From Pseudomonas wadenswilerensis (GTDB lineage Bacteria; Pseudomonadota; Gammaproteobacteria; Pseudomonadales; Pseudomonadaceae): a DNA stretch of 64,000 nucleotides. The DNA lies in NCBI RefSeq assembly GCF_900497695.1, contig NZ_UIDD01000011.1, positions 124,001 to 188,000 of the forward strand, in the 5' to 3' direction. Below are positions 8,340 through 16,493 of the stretch, one piece after another. Both the position numbers and the translations under genes were made by a program. The notes under the pieces were generated by a model that did no database searches, was not told the DNA's origin, and worked only from the letters and a program-made list of their open reading frames with translations. Position 1 is the first letter of the stretch. The number at the start of each line of letters is the position of its first letter.

Positions 8340-9307
8340 TGACCGTCGTCCTTACCGCCCGTGAACTGACCCGTCACTATGAAGTTTCCCGTGGCCTGTT
8401 CAAGGGCCATGCCCTGGTACGTGCACTCAACGGTGTGTCCTTTGAACTGGAAGCGGGCAAGACCCTGGCCGTGGTTGGCGAGTCCGGCTGTGGCAAGTCG
8501 ACCCTGGCCCGGGCCCTGACCCTGATCGAGGAGCCGTCGTCCGGCTCGCTGAAGATTGCCGGTCAGGAAGTCGCCGGGGCCAACAAGGCCGAGCGCAAGC
8601 AACTGCGCAAGGACGTGCAGATGGTGTTCCAGAGCCCTTACGCCTCGCTCAACCCGCGGCAGAAGATCGGCGACCAGTTGGGCGAACCGCTGCTGATCAA
8701 CACCAAGCTGTCCAAGGCCGAGCGCCGCGAAAAGGTCCAGGCGATGATGCAGCAGGTCGGCCTGCGCCCCGAGCACTACCAGCGCTACCCGCACATGTTC
8801 TCCGGTGGTCAGCGCCAGCGTATCGCCCTGGCCCGGGCGATGATGCTGCAACCGAAAGTGCTGGTAGCCGACGAGCCGACTTCGGCCCTCGACGTGTCGA
8901 TCCAGGCCCAGGTGCTGAACCTGTTCATGGACCTGCAGAAAGAGTTCAACACCGCTTATGTGTTCATCTCCCACAACCTGGCGGTAGTGCGCCATGTGGC
9001 CGACCAGGTGCTGGTGATGTACCTGGGCCGGCCAGCGGAAATGGGCCCCAAGGAGGACATCTACAGCAAGCCGCTGCACCCTTACACCCAGGCGCTGCTG
9101 TCGGCCACGCCAACCATTCATCCGGACCCGCTCAAGCCGAAGATCAAGATCGCCGGCGAGCTGCCCAACCCGCTCAACCCGCCGCCTGGCTGTGCCTTCC
9201 ACAAGCGTTGCCCGTATGCCACTGAGCGTTGTGCTGCCGAGGAGCCGGCGTTCAGGCAGGTGGGGACGCGGCAGGTGGCGTGCCATTACGCCGAGCAGTT
9301 CCTCTAA
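8339..9307 (+). CDS. dppF: Dipeptide ABC transporter ATP-binding protein DppF
   Basis: This 322-residue ATPase is the partner of DppD. The ATG at 8339 overlaps the dppD stop codon and follows AGGAGG. Walker A (GESGCGKST) is near residues 50–58, the signature is FSGGQRQ, Walker B is 'VLVADEP', and the H-loop is in 'FISHNLAVV'. The C-terminus has the peptide-transporter extension with cysteines ('GCAFHKRCPYATERC'). It is the last gene of the dpp operon; a pair of inverted repetitive elements follows and may mark the 3' end of the transcript. Confidence 0.95.
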   Translation: MTVVLTARELTRHYEVSRGLFKGHALVRALNGVSFELEAGKTLAVVGESGCGKSTLARALTLIEEPSSGSLKIAGQEVAGANKAERKQLRKDVQMVFQSPYASLNPRQKIGDQLGEPLLINTKLSKAERREKVQAMMQQVGLRPEHYQRYPHMFSGGQRQRIALARAMMLQPKVLVADEPTSALDVSIQAQVLNLFMDLQKEFNTAYVFISHNLAVVRHVADQVLVMYLGRPAEMGPKEDIYSKPLHPYTQALLSATPTIHPDPLKPKIKIAGELPNPLNPPPGCAFHKRCPYATERCAAEEPAFRQVGTRQVACHYAEQFL

Positions 9308-9321
9308 GGGCTGCTTTGCAG

Positions 9322-9396
9322 CCCATCGCTGGCAACGCCAGCTCCCACAGGATCCCTGTGTCCCGGACCCTGTGGGAGCCGGCCTTGCCGGCGATT
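9322..9396. repeat. REP pair (convergent copies) downstream of dppF
   Basis: Two Pseudomonas-type REP cores face each other: ATCGCTGGC..CCCACAG (about 9325–9350) and CTGTGGGAG..CCGGCGAT (about 9370–9395). Each can form a hairpin and the pair forms a larger fold. The same family recurs near 19.2, 51.5 and 61.5 kb. Confidence 0.85.
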
Positions 9397-9457
9397 GGAG
9401 CGCGCAGCGGCCCCAACGGCAGTTGAGCCTTGATCAGCCTTGGGGCACTATCAGTCA

Positions 9458-10267
9458 ATGACCCCAGACCCAATCCCCGACGGCCCGGAACAAACCCCGG
9501 AAACCGCCGCCACCGTCCTGCGCTACCACCTGTGCTGGAAGCATCGCGACCTCGACGGGGTCATGGCCTTGTATCACCCCGATATCCAGTACAACGACTA
9601 CTTCCAGAACCGCGTCCTGCACCTGGATGAGCTGCGCGAATACGTGCGCGTGAGCATGCCCGGCGAAGCCGATGAAGATATCGTCCATAGCGATCGCATA
9701 CGTGTCGACGGCTGCACCGCCTTCATCCAGTACCAGGTCACCCTGCGTGGTGGCGAGGGCCTGGTGGCGTTCCAGTCCAGCGAAGCGATCACCGTGCGCG
9801 ACGGGCTGGTCTGGCGGGTCAACGAGTACGCCTCGCTGGTTCGCACCCCCAGCCAGGACCCCGGCCACAACGACCTGCGCCCGGCAGTCAGCCGCCTGGG
9901 CCTGTCACCGCGCCAGCTGAGTTTCATGGCCCAGGACCTGGAGCAGTACTTCCAGCGCCAGCAACCTTACCTCGACCCGGAACTCGACCTGCAGCGCGTT
10001 GCCCGCGAAAGCGGCTACAGCCGCAACCAGATCTCCTACCTGCTCAACCAGGTGCTCGGCCAGAGCTTCTACCGCTACGTCAACCAGGCTCGCCTGCAAC
10101 ACCTGCTGACCAGCCTTGGTGCCACCTCCACGGTCGCACGCATCGACGAACTGGCCTTTGCCGCCGGCTTCAACTCGCTGTCGGCGTTCTACAAGTGTTT
10201 TCGCCAGCACACCGGCCTGTCGCCCAAGGCCTATGTGAAGCAGAATTCTCTGCGTGCACGCACGTAA
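9458..10267 (+). CDS. AraC-family transcriptional regulator with N-terminal SnoaL/NTF2-like domain
   Basis: This is a 269-residue protein. Residues 1–130 look like a SnoaL-like (NTF2-fold) domain ('VLRYHLCWKHRDLDGVMALYHPDIQYND'), an unusual sensor for this class. Residues about 160–265 are an AraC-type DNA-binding region with two helix-turn-helix units ('LQRVARESGYSRNQISYLLN' and 'IDELAFAAGFNSLSAFYKCF', ending 'GLSPKAYVKQ'). The ATG at 9458 is chosen over a TTG at 9440. It lies just upstream of, and on the same strand as, the FAD oxidoreductase–cupin–binding-protein genes, so it probably controls them and may sense an amine or its product. The effector is unknown. Confidence 0.82.
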   Translation: MTPDPIPDGPEQTPETAATVLRYHLCWKHRDLDGVMALYHPDIQYNDYFQNRVLHLDELREYVRVSMPGEADEDIVHSDRIRVDGCTAFIQYQVTLRGGEGLVAFQSSEAITVRDGLVWRVNEYASLVRTPSQDPGHNDLRPAVSRLGLSPRQLSFMAQDLEQYFQRQQPYLDPELDLQRVARESGYSRNQISYLLNQVLGQSFYRYVNQARLQHLLTSLGATSTVARIDELAFAAGFNSLSAFYKCFRQHTGLSPKAYVKQNSLRART

Positions 10268-10328
10268 GACACAGCGCCCCGCAAGCTTCTAGGATCGCCA
10301 CAGACCGTTACCAATGTGGAGCCGAACA

Positions 10329-11735
10329 ATGCTGGCATGGCGCAGTATCAGCCTGTGGATGGACCAACTCGATGAGCCGTTGAGCGCCCGCCCGGCGCTG
10401 CAACAGGACCTGGACGTCGACGTCTGCATCATCGGCGCTGGCTATACCGGCTTGTGGACCGCCTACTACCTCAAGCGCCTGGCGCCGCAGCTGAACATCG
10501 CCATCGTCGAAGCGCAGATTGCAGGCTTTGGTGCCTCCGGGCGCAATGGCGGCTGGCTGATGGGCAACCTGCTGGGCGAAGACCGCCTGCTCGCCGGCTG
10601 CACGCCCGAACAGCGGCGCGCCGCCTACGACCTGCTGCACGGCATCCCCGATGAAGTTGCCCAGGTGCTCGAACGCGAAGGCATCGACTGCGACTACCGC
10701 AAAGGTGGCGTGCTGTATTGCGCAGCGCGCTACCCCGAGCAGGAAACCAGCCTGCGCGCGTACCTGAACAAACTCTACAAACAGGGCCTGACCGAAGCCG
10801 ACTACCGCTGGCTTAGCCCCAGCGAGCTGGCGCCAGAGCTGCGCATCAGCCGCCCTTATGGCGCAATCTTCAATCCCAACGTCGCCACCATCCAGCCGGC
10901 CAAACTGGTGCGTGGCCTGGCCCGCACGGTAGAGGCCATGGGGGTGAAACTCTATGAGAACAGCCCCGTCACCCAATGGCGCGCTGGCGAAATACGTACC
11001 CTGCAAGCGCGGGTCAAATGCCAGTGGCTGGTACCGGCGGTCGAGGGCTACTCGGTCAACCTGCCGCCGCTGGGCCGTTATCAATTGCCGGTACAAAGCC
11101 TGCTGGTGGCCACCGAGCCGCTGCCCGAACAGATCTGGGATCAGATCGGCCTCAACCGTGGCCAGGCTTTCAGCGAGAACAGCCGCCAGGTGACTTACGG
11201 CCAGCGCAGCGCTGACAACCGCCTGGTGTTTGGCGCGCGCGGGGGGTACCGATTCGGCGGACGCCTGCGCGAGAACTTCGACCTCACCAGCAGCGAAATC
11301 GAGCTGCGCCGCTACCTGTTCGGCGAACTGTTCCCGCAACTGAAGAACGTCAACATCACCCACGCCTGGGGCGGCAACCTGGGCATGGCCCGGCGCTTTG
11401 CACCGCACATGTTCTGCGACCGCAAACAGAGCATTGCCCTGGCCGGCGGCTACGGCGGCGAAGGCGTTGGCGCCAGCAACCTCGGTGGACGCACCCTGGC
11501 CGATCTGATTCTTGAGCGGCGCGGCGTGCTCACCGAACAACCCTGGGCCAGCCACGACCGTGCCCTGCACAGCCTGCCCGGCTGGGAGCCGGAACCCTGC
11601 CGCTGGCTGGGCTACAACGCGATCATCAAGAGTTTCGTCCATGAAGACCAGACCCTCGCCAACCCGTCCAGCGCCCCCTGGCGCCGACGCCTGGCCAGCG
11701 GCGTGGCGGACTTCATGGAAGGTTTCATGCGCTGA
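10329..11735 (+). CDS. FAD-dependent amine oxidoreductase (gamma-glutamylputrescine oxidase / DAO family)
   Basis: This 468-residue flavoprotein belongs to the D-amino-acid-oxidase-like family. The dinucleotide-binding motif 'CIIGAGYTGLWTAYYL' (glycines at about residues 36–41) and the 'GASGRNGGWLMG' segment bind FAD; 'GGYGGEGVGASNLGGRTLADLIL' is the C-terminal FAD-contact region. The start at 10329 is preferred to 10314 because GGAG lies 9 bases upstream. Relatives such as PuuB oxidise gamma-glutamylated polyamines or other secondary amines, giving an aldehyde and H2O2. The downstream polyamine-type binding protein supports an amine substrate, but the precise one cannot be read from the sequence. 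Confidence 0.82.
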   Translation: MLAWRSISLWMDQLDEPLSARPALQQDLDVDVCIIGAGYTGLWTAYYLKRLAPQLNIAIVEAQIAGFGASGRNGGWLMGNLLGEDRLLAGCTPEQRRAAYDLLHGIPDEVAQVLEREGIDCDYRKGGVLYCAARYPEQETSLRAYLNKLYKQGLTEADYRWLSPSELAPELRISRPYGAIFNPNVATIQPAKLVRGLARTVEAMGVKLYENSPVTQWRAGEIRTLQARVKCQWLVPAVEGYSVNLPPLGRYQLPVQSLLVATEPLPEQIWDQIGLNRGQAFSENSRQVTYGQRSADNRLVFGARGGYRFGGRLRENFDLTSSEIELRRYLFGELFPQLKNVNITHAWGGNLGMARRFAPHMFCDRKQSIALAGGYGGEGVGASNLGGRTLADLILERRGVLTEQPWASHDRALHSLPGWEPEPCRWLGYNAIIKSFVHEDQTLANPSSAPWRRRLASGVADFMEGFMR

Positions 11736-11767
11736 TTTTTCGATCCCCCTGCACAGGACTCACCGGT

Positions 11768-12109
11768 ATGAGCATTACCCAGTTCAAGAACACCGACAGC
11801 GTCACCCTGGACGAATCCAACCCGGTGGCCGTGCCGCTCGGCGAGCCGGTCTCGATCGCCTCGGTGACCTGCGTCGAGCGCAGCGATGGCGTCGAAACCG
11901 GCATCTGGGAATGCACCCCGGGACGCTGGCGCCGGCAGATCGTCCAGCAGGAGTTCTGCCACTTCATCAAGGGCCGCTGCACCTTCACCCCTGACGGCGG
12001 CGAACCGCTGACCATTGAAGCCGGCGACGCCATCCTGCTGCCGGCCAACAGCACCGGCATCTGGGATATCCAGGAGACCGTGCGCAAGACCTACGTGCTG
12101 ATTTTCTGA
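11768..12109 (+). CDS. Small cupin-domain protein (cupin_3/DUF861 type)
   Basis: This is a 113-residue single-domain cupin. The core 'GIWECTPGRWRR', 'EFCHFIKGRCTFTPDGG' and 'EAGDAILLPANSTGIWDI' matches the cupin_3 family, which includes ureidoglycine aminohydrolase-like proteins and many small proteins encoded beside amine or amino-acid catabolic genes. It starts 32 bases after the oxidoreductase stop and is probably cotranscribed. Cupins of this type may act as enzymes or small-molecule sensors; no specific reaction can be assigned. Confidence 0.8.
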   Translation: MSITQFKNTDSVTLDESNPVAVPLGEPVSIASVTCVERSDGVETGIWECTPGRWRRQIVQQEFCHFIKGRCTFTPDGGEPLTIEAGDAILLPANSTGIWDIQETVRKTYVLIF

Positions 12110-12164
12110 TCATTTGATCGCCTGCCTCCTTCGATAAAAAACAGACCAAGCAAGGAATCCAGAC

Positions 12165-13244
12165 ATGCGCCCATTGCTCTTCGCACCACTATTGCTGGCC
12201 GCCTCCATCGCCCAGGCGGCCGATACGGTGAAAATCTACAACTGGTCCAGCTACATTGCCCCCGACACCCTGAAGAACTTCCAGCAGGCCAGCGGCATCG
12301 TGCCGACCTACGACGTGTTCGACAGCAACGAAACCCTCGACGGCAAGCTGATGACCGGCAACTCCGGCTATGACGTGGTGTTCCCGTCCAACCACTTCAT
12401 GGCCCGGCAGATCCAGGGCAAGGCGCTCAAGCAACTGGACAAAAGCCAGCTGCCCAACTGGAAAAACCTCAACCCGGTGCTGCTCAAGGCCCTGGAGGTC
12501 AACGACCCGGGCAACCAGTACGGCTTCCCCTACCTGTGGGGCAGTACCGGGATCGGCTACAACATCGACAAGGTCAAGGCGGTGCTGGGCGACAATGCCC
12601 CGGTGGATTCCTGGGACCTGATCTTCAAGCCCGAGTACATCAGCAAGCTGAAAAGCTGCGGCGTGGCGGTGCTCGACAACGGCCCGGAACTGCTGCCCAT
12701 CGCCCTCAACTACCTGGGTTTGCCGCACCACAGCCAGCAGCCGAAGGATTACGACAAGGCCAAGGAACTGCTGATGAAGGTGCGCCCGTATATCAGCTAC
12801 TTCCACTCCTCCAAGTACACCGCTGACCTGGCCAACGGCGACATCTGCGTGGTAGTGGGCTTCTCCGGCGACGTGCTGCAGGCCAGGAACCGGGCCGAAG
12901 AAGCCAACAACGGCGTGAAGGTCGGCTACTCGATCCCCAAGGAAGGCGCGCCGATGTGGTTCGACATGGTCGCCATGCCGGCCGACGCCCCGGACGAAAA
13001 AGCCGGCTACGCCTACATGAACTACCTGCTGCAGCCTGAGGTGATGGCCAACATCAGCAACCATGTGCAATACGCCAACGGCAACCTCAAGGCCGACCCC
13101 TTGGTCGACCCCGCGCTCAAGGCCAATACCATGATCTATCCGAGCGACGAGATGCTCGGCAAGCTCTACGCCCTGGAAGCGATGCCGGCGAAGATCGACC
13201 GTATCCGCACCCGGATCTGGACCAGCATCAAGGCCGGCAATTGA
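12165..13244 (+). CDS. Polyamine-type (PotF/SpuD-like) periplasmic binding protein
   Basis: This 359-residue extracellular solute-binding protein has signal peptide MRPLLFAPLLLAASIAQA, with the mature N-terminus at 'ADTVKIYNWSSYIAPDTL'. The 'VKIYNWSSYI', 'YDVVFPSNHFMARQIQ' and 'PYLWGSTGIGYN' segments are typical of putrescine/spermidine receptors, including aromatic residues that line the polyamine site. It closes a cluster with an FAD amine oxidoreductase and a cupin. No permease or ATPase is encoded here, so it either shares a PotGHI-type translocator encoded elsewhere or has a sensory role. An inverted repeat follows it at 13271–13300. Confidence 0.88.
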   Translation: MRPLLFAPLLLAASIAQAADTVKIYNWSSYIAPDTLKNFQQASGIVPTYDVFDSNETLDGKLMTGNSGYDVVFPSNHFMARQIQGKALKQLDKSQLPNWKNLNPVLLKALEVNDPGNQYGFPYLWGSTGIGYNIDKVKAVLGDNAPVDSWDLIFKPEYISKLKSCGVAVLDNGPELLPIALNYLGLPHHSQQPKDYDKAKELLMKVRPYISYFHSSKYTADLANGDICVVVGFSGDVLQARNRAEEANNGVKVGYSIPKEGAPMWFDMVAMPADAPDEKAGYAYMNYLLQPEVMANISNHVQYANGNLKADPLVDPALKANTMIYPSDEMLGKLYALEAMPAKIDRIRTRIWTSIKAGN

Positions 13245-13270
13245 TATAAGTAACACCCCTGTCCTGCTTG

Positions 13271-13300
13271 CCCGCGGCAATCTCCAGCGATTGCCGCGGG
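13271..13300 (+). terminator. Perfect 12-bp stem-loop after the polyamine-type binding-protein gene
   Basis: CCCGCGGCAATC pairs with GATTGCCGCGGG around a 6-base loop, 27 bases after the stop codon. No T-run follows, so strength as an intrinsic terminator is uncertain. Confidence 0.55.
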
Positions 13301-13315
13301 GATCGGCCCCCGGTT

Positions 13316-13805
13316 GCCTTTTACCACCGGGACCGTTTCATACTGCAACAGGAATTGATCCGCGACGAACATCTGAGCCGCGACTACCAGCAGCAACTGC
13401 TGACCCTGATCAGTGGCCTGGCCGAACGCCTCGACATCTCGTTTGCACCCGCTCCGCTGCCGTCACGCCAGACACAGGTTCTGGCGCCGTACGACCGGGC
13501 CATCGCTGCCCGGCTGCCGGGCAATGTGGTCAAAGCGCTCAACCGCTACTACAGCGAACGTGACGAGATTGCCGGGGGCCTGGGTAGCCTGCGGGAGCGG
13601 GCCAAGGCGCAGGCTGTTGCTGCCCATGCACCGCTCTGGTTACGCAAGGCATCGGCAACCGATCAAGATCACCGGCACCCGGGACCTCAACCAGGCCCGC
13701 CAGGTGTTCTTGAATGACAGCGAAAAACGCGCGCAGATCATGCTGTCCAATGCCGACAGCCTGGCATTGCTGATCTACCGGTTAGGCGCAGAACTGCACC
13801 CATGA
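13316..13805 (+). pseudogene. Decayed gene fragment of unknown family with two apparent frameshifts
   Basis: About 160 codons look like the C-terminal part of a protein, but no single frame covers them. Frame 2 reads 'FILQQELIRDEHLSRDYQQQ' through 'RERAKAQAVAAHAPLWLR' up to about 13648. A short stretch in frame 1 reads 'GIGN' near 13652–13663, and frame 3 then reads 'IKITGTRDLNQARQVFLND' to 'ALLIYRLGAELHP'. This is explained by two one-base deletions, at about 13650 and about 13666. There is no convincing start codon or ribosome-binding site, and the upstream part abuts a hairpin. I do not recognise the family; a toxin-like or surface protein remnant is possible. Sequencing error is an alternative. 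Confidence 0.55.
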
Positions 13806-13813
13806 GGGAGGCA

Positions 13814-13840
13814 ACCCCGCCGCACCGAAGGCGGCGGGGT
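13814..13840. terminator. Stem-loop between the gene remnant and prfC
   Basis: ACCCCGCCGC and GCGGCGGGGT form a perfect 10-bp stem with a 7-base loop, 8 bases past the prfC stop. It probably terminates or protects the prfC transcript (minus strand). The T-tract is weak. Confidence 0.6.
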
Positions 13841-13847
13841 ATGACAA

Positions 13848-15431
13848 TCAGTGATGCTCGCGGGTCGCGCGGAACTTCACATCCGGCCAGCGCTCTTCCA
13901 TCAGCGCCAGGTTGACCCGGGTCGGAGCCAGGTAGGTCAGGTGACCACCGCCGTCGATGGCCAGGTTTTCCACGGCCTTGTTCTTGAATTCCTCGAGCTT
14001 CTTCTTGTCGTCGCAGCTGATCCAGCGCGCCGACCAGACGGTGATGGGCTCGTAGGCACACTCGACCTTGTACTCTTCCTTCAGGCGGCTGGCGACCACA
14101 TCGAACTGCAGCACACCGACGGCGCCGAGGATGATGTCGTTGCTGCGCTCCGGGAAGAACACCTGGGTCGCGCCCTCTTCAGCCAGTTGCTGCAAGCCCT
14201 GGCGCAGTTGCTTGGACTTGAGCGGGTCTTTCAGGCGCACGCGGCGGAACAGTTCCGGAGCGAAGTGCGGAATACCGGTAAAGCCCAGGGCCTCGCCTTC
14301 GGTGAAAGTATCGCCGATCTGGATGGTGCCGTGGTTGTGCAGGCCGATGATGTCGCCGGCCCAGGCCTCTTCCAGCTGCTCACGCTCGGAGGAGAAGAAG
14401 GTCAACGCATCGCCGATGCGCAGGTCCTTGCCGGTGCGCACGTGGCGCATTTTCATGCCTTTTTCGTAACGGCCCGAGCAGATACGCATGAAGGCGATAC
14501 GGTCGCGGTGCTTGGGGTCCATGTTCGCCTGGATCTTGAACACGAAACCGCTGAACTTCTCTTCGGTCGGCTCGACGGCGCGCTCGTTGGCCTCGCGCGG
14601 CAGCGGGCGTGGCGCCCAGTCGACGACGGCATCGAGCACGTGGTCGACACCGAAGTTGCCCAGCGCGGTACCGAAGAACACCGGGGTCAGCTCGCCACGC
14701 ATGAATTCGCCCTGGTCGAATTCGTGGCAGGCGCCCTGCACCAGTTCCAGTTGCTCGAGGAAGCGCTCGTACTCGTCGCCAAGGTGGGCGCGGGCTTCAT
14801 CGGAGTCGAGCTTCTCGATGATCTTCACCTCGGTGCGCTCGTGGCCGTGGCCCGGGGTGTAGACGATGATGTAGTCGCCCGCCAGGTGGTACACGCCCTT
14901 GAAATCGCGGTAGCAACCGATCGGCCAGGTGATTGGTGCGGCCTTGATCTTCAGGACCGCTTCAATTTCATCGAGCAGTTCGATCGGGTCGCGGATGTCA
15001 CGGTCAAGTTTGTTGATGAAGCTGACGATCGGCGTATCACGCAGGCGGCAGACGTCCATCAGGGCGATGGTCCGTGGCTCGACCCCTTTACCGCCGTCGA
15101 GCACCATCAGCGCCGAGTCGACGGCGGTGAGGGTACGGTAGGTATCTTCCGAGAAGTCTTCGTGGCCCGGGGTGTCGAGCAGGTTGATCATGTGCTCGCG
15201 ATAGGGGAACTGCATCACCGAGGTGGTGATGGAGATACCACGCTGCTTCTCCATTTCCATCCAGTCGGAGGTGGCATGGCGGTCGGACTTTCGCGATTTC
15301 ACCGTACCGGCGACGGCAATTGCCTTGCCCATCAGCAGGAGCTTTTCGGTGATGGTGGTCTTACCCGCATCGGGGTGGGAAATAATGGCGAAGGTGCGGC
15401 GTTTCGCGACTTCGGCGGCCTGGTTGGTCAT
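13848..15431 (-). CDS. prfC: Peptide chain release factor 3 (RF-3)
   Basis: This is a 527-residue translational GTPase that recycles RF1/RF2 from the ribosome after termination. The start at 15431 (MTNQAAEVAKRRTFAIISHP) is chosen; the frame is open a further 17 codons but without a good start. GTPase motifs are clear: G1 'SHPDAGKTT', the switch region 'RGISITTSVMQF', G3 'DTPGHEDF' and G4 'NKLDRD'. Length and domain order (G domain, domain II, RF3 C-terminal domain) are those of the family. It is transcribed alone, divergently from the betaine transporter operon. Confidence 0.97.
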   Translation of the reverse strand: MTNQAAEVAKRRTFAIISHPDAGKTTITEKLLLMGKAIAVAGTVKSRKSDRHATSDWMEMEKQRGISITTSVMQFPYREHMINLLDTPGHEDFSEDTYRTLTAVDSALMVLDGGKGVEPRTIALMDVCRLRDTPIVSFINKLDRDIRDPIELLDEIEAVLKIKAAPITWPIGCYRDFKGVYHLAGDYIIVYTPGHGHERTEVKIIEKLDSDEARAHLGDEYERFLEQLELVQGACHEFDQGEFMRGELTPVFFGTALGNFGVDHVLDAVVDWAPRPLPREANERAVEPTEEKFSGFVFKIQANMDPKHRDRIAFMRICSGRYEKGMKMRHVRTGKDLRIGDALTFFSSEREQLEEAWAGDIIGLHNHGTIQIGDTFTEGEALGFTGIPHFAPELFRRVRLKDPLKSKQLRQGLQQLAEEGATQVFFPERSNDIILGAVGVLQFDVVASRLKEEYKVECAYEPITVWSARWISCDDKKKLEEFKNKAVENLAIDGGGHLTYLAPTRVNLALMEERWPDVKFRATREHH

Positions 15432-15765
15432 GGGAAATCGCCTGGCAGGTGATTCAAAAAAAGGGCGCAGATTATAGCCCAAATTTGCCCCCGAACTGAA
15501 CCGTTGGGTTAATCAGCGCTGGCCAAATGCCGCTTCAGATGGGAACCTTTACGGCTGTGGAGGCGTCCACTCCCCTGATCCGCAATCGGTCATGACCGTT
15601 CGTCAGGGTTGGTTTCACCGGCACTACGAGCCTGACGAGGCTTCGCTTATGGCGTGTTCCGCTCCGTTTCCGGACAACGCGCTGCTTATCGCGATCACAC
15701 TGCCTGCCGCCTGGAATGGTGGCCGCCACGGGAGTGTGTTCGCCGACAACAAAAGGAGTCCGCCT
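15432..15765. promoter_or_regulatory. Divergent intergenic region between prfC and the betaine-type transporter, with a CGGTCATGACCG palindrome
   Basis: This 334-base stretch holds no convincing gene. It must contain the promoters of prfC (leftward) and the transporter operon (rightward). A perfect 12-bp palindrome, CGGTCATGACCG, lies at 15587–15598 and could be an operator. A frame upstream of the permease GTG is open from 15592 but has no family-like sequence. I see no sequence that identifies a known riboswitch. Confidence 0.4.
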
Positions 15766-16479
15766 GTGGCTAAAAGCTATGGCAAGGGGCTGATGGGATG
15801 TGCCTTCGTGCTCGTCATCCTGGCCCTGCTGATCCACTGGATCGGCATCGATACGATCGCGCACTACCGCGCCGATCTGTGGTTCTACCTGCAAGCGCAC
15901 CTGATGCTGGTGTTGCTGTCGATGGTGGCGGCGTTAGCCGTGGGCATACCCGCTGGGATTGCCTTGAGTCGACCCCACCGGGTCGACCGCGCCGAACGCT
16001 TCATGCAGTTTTTCAACATTGGCAACACCATCCCCCCTCTGGCCGTTCTGGCCATTGCCCTGAGTTTCCTGGGCATTGGCGCCGGTCCCGCGATCTTCGC
16101 GCTGTTCCTCGCCTCCCTCCTGCCGATCGTGCGCAACACCTACGAAGGCCTGAAAAACGTTCCCGCCTCGCTCAAGGAAGCCGCCACCGGCATCGGCATG
16201 ACCCCGCGCCAGACCCTCTGGCGGGTCGAGCTGCCCAACGCCGTGCCGATCATCGTCGGCGGTGTACGGGTGGCGCTGGCGATCAACGTCGGGACTGCGC
16301 CGCTGTCGTTCCTGATTGGCGCCAATAGCCTGGGCAGCCTGATCTTCCCCGGCATTGCCCTGAACAATCAGCCGCAACTGCTGCTTGGCGCGGCCTGTAC
16401 CGCCCTGCTCGCCCTGCTGCTCGACGCCCTGGTGGCGCAGTCCAGCCGCCGTTGGCTTGAACGCGGCCTGGCCCACTAA
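15766..16479 (+). CDS. Glycine betaine/choline/carnitine-type ABC transporter permease (first)
   Basis: This is a 237-residue inner-membrane permease of the OpuB/OpuC/OsmU class. Start is a GTG at 15766, 7 bases after AAAAGGAG. The permease core is visible as 'IPPLAVLAIALSFLGIGAGPAIFAL', the EAA loop as 'SLKEAATGIGMTPRQTLWRVELPNAVPIIVGGVRVA' (here cited in parts), and the end region 'GANSLGSLIFPGIALNNQ' is characteristic. It is the first gene of a four-gene operon (permease, binding protein, permease, ATPase). Systems of this type import compatible solutes; OsmU/Yeh members respond to osmotic stress. Confidence 0.9.
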   Translation: MAKSYGKGLMGCAFVLVILALLIHWIGIDTIAHYRADLWFYLQAHLMLVLLSMVAALAVGIPAGIALSRPHRVDRAERFMQFFNIGNTIPPLAVLAIALSFLGIGAGPAIFALFLASLLPIVRNTYEGLKNVPASLKEAATGIGMTPRQTLWRVELPNAVPIIVGGVRVALAINVGTAPLSFLIGANSLGSLIFPGIALNNQPQLLLGAACTALLALLLDALVAQSSRRWLERGLAH

Positions 16480-16493
16480 GCGAAGGAACTCTC

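Noticed and set aside
9440..9457. TTG start for the AraC-type gene
   Set aside because: The in-frame ATG at 9458 gives a normal N-terminus; neither has a strong ribosome-binding site.
10268..13244. Possible recently transferred catabolic island
   Set aside because: Codon use and GC look like the neighbours, and there are no mobility genes, tRNA junction or direct repeats.
15592..15765. N-terminal extension of the first betaine permease
   Set aside because: The frame is open but has no membrane-protein or family-like sequence; the GTG at 15766 with AAAAGGAG is better.
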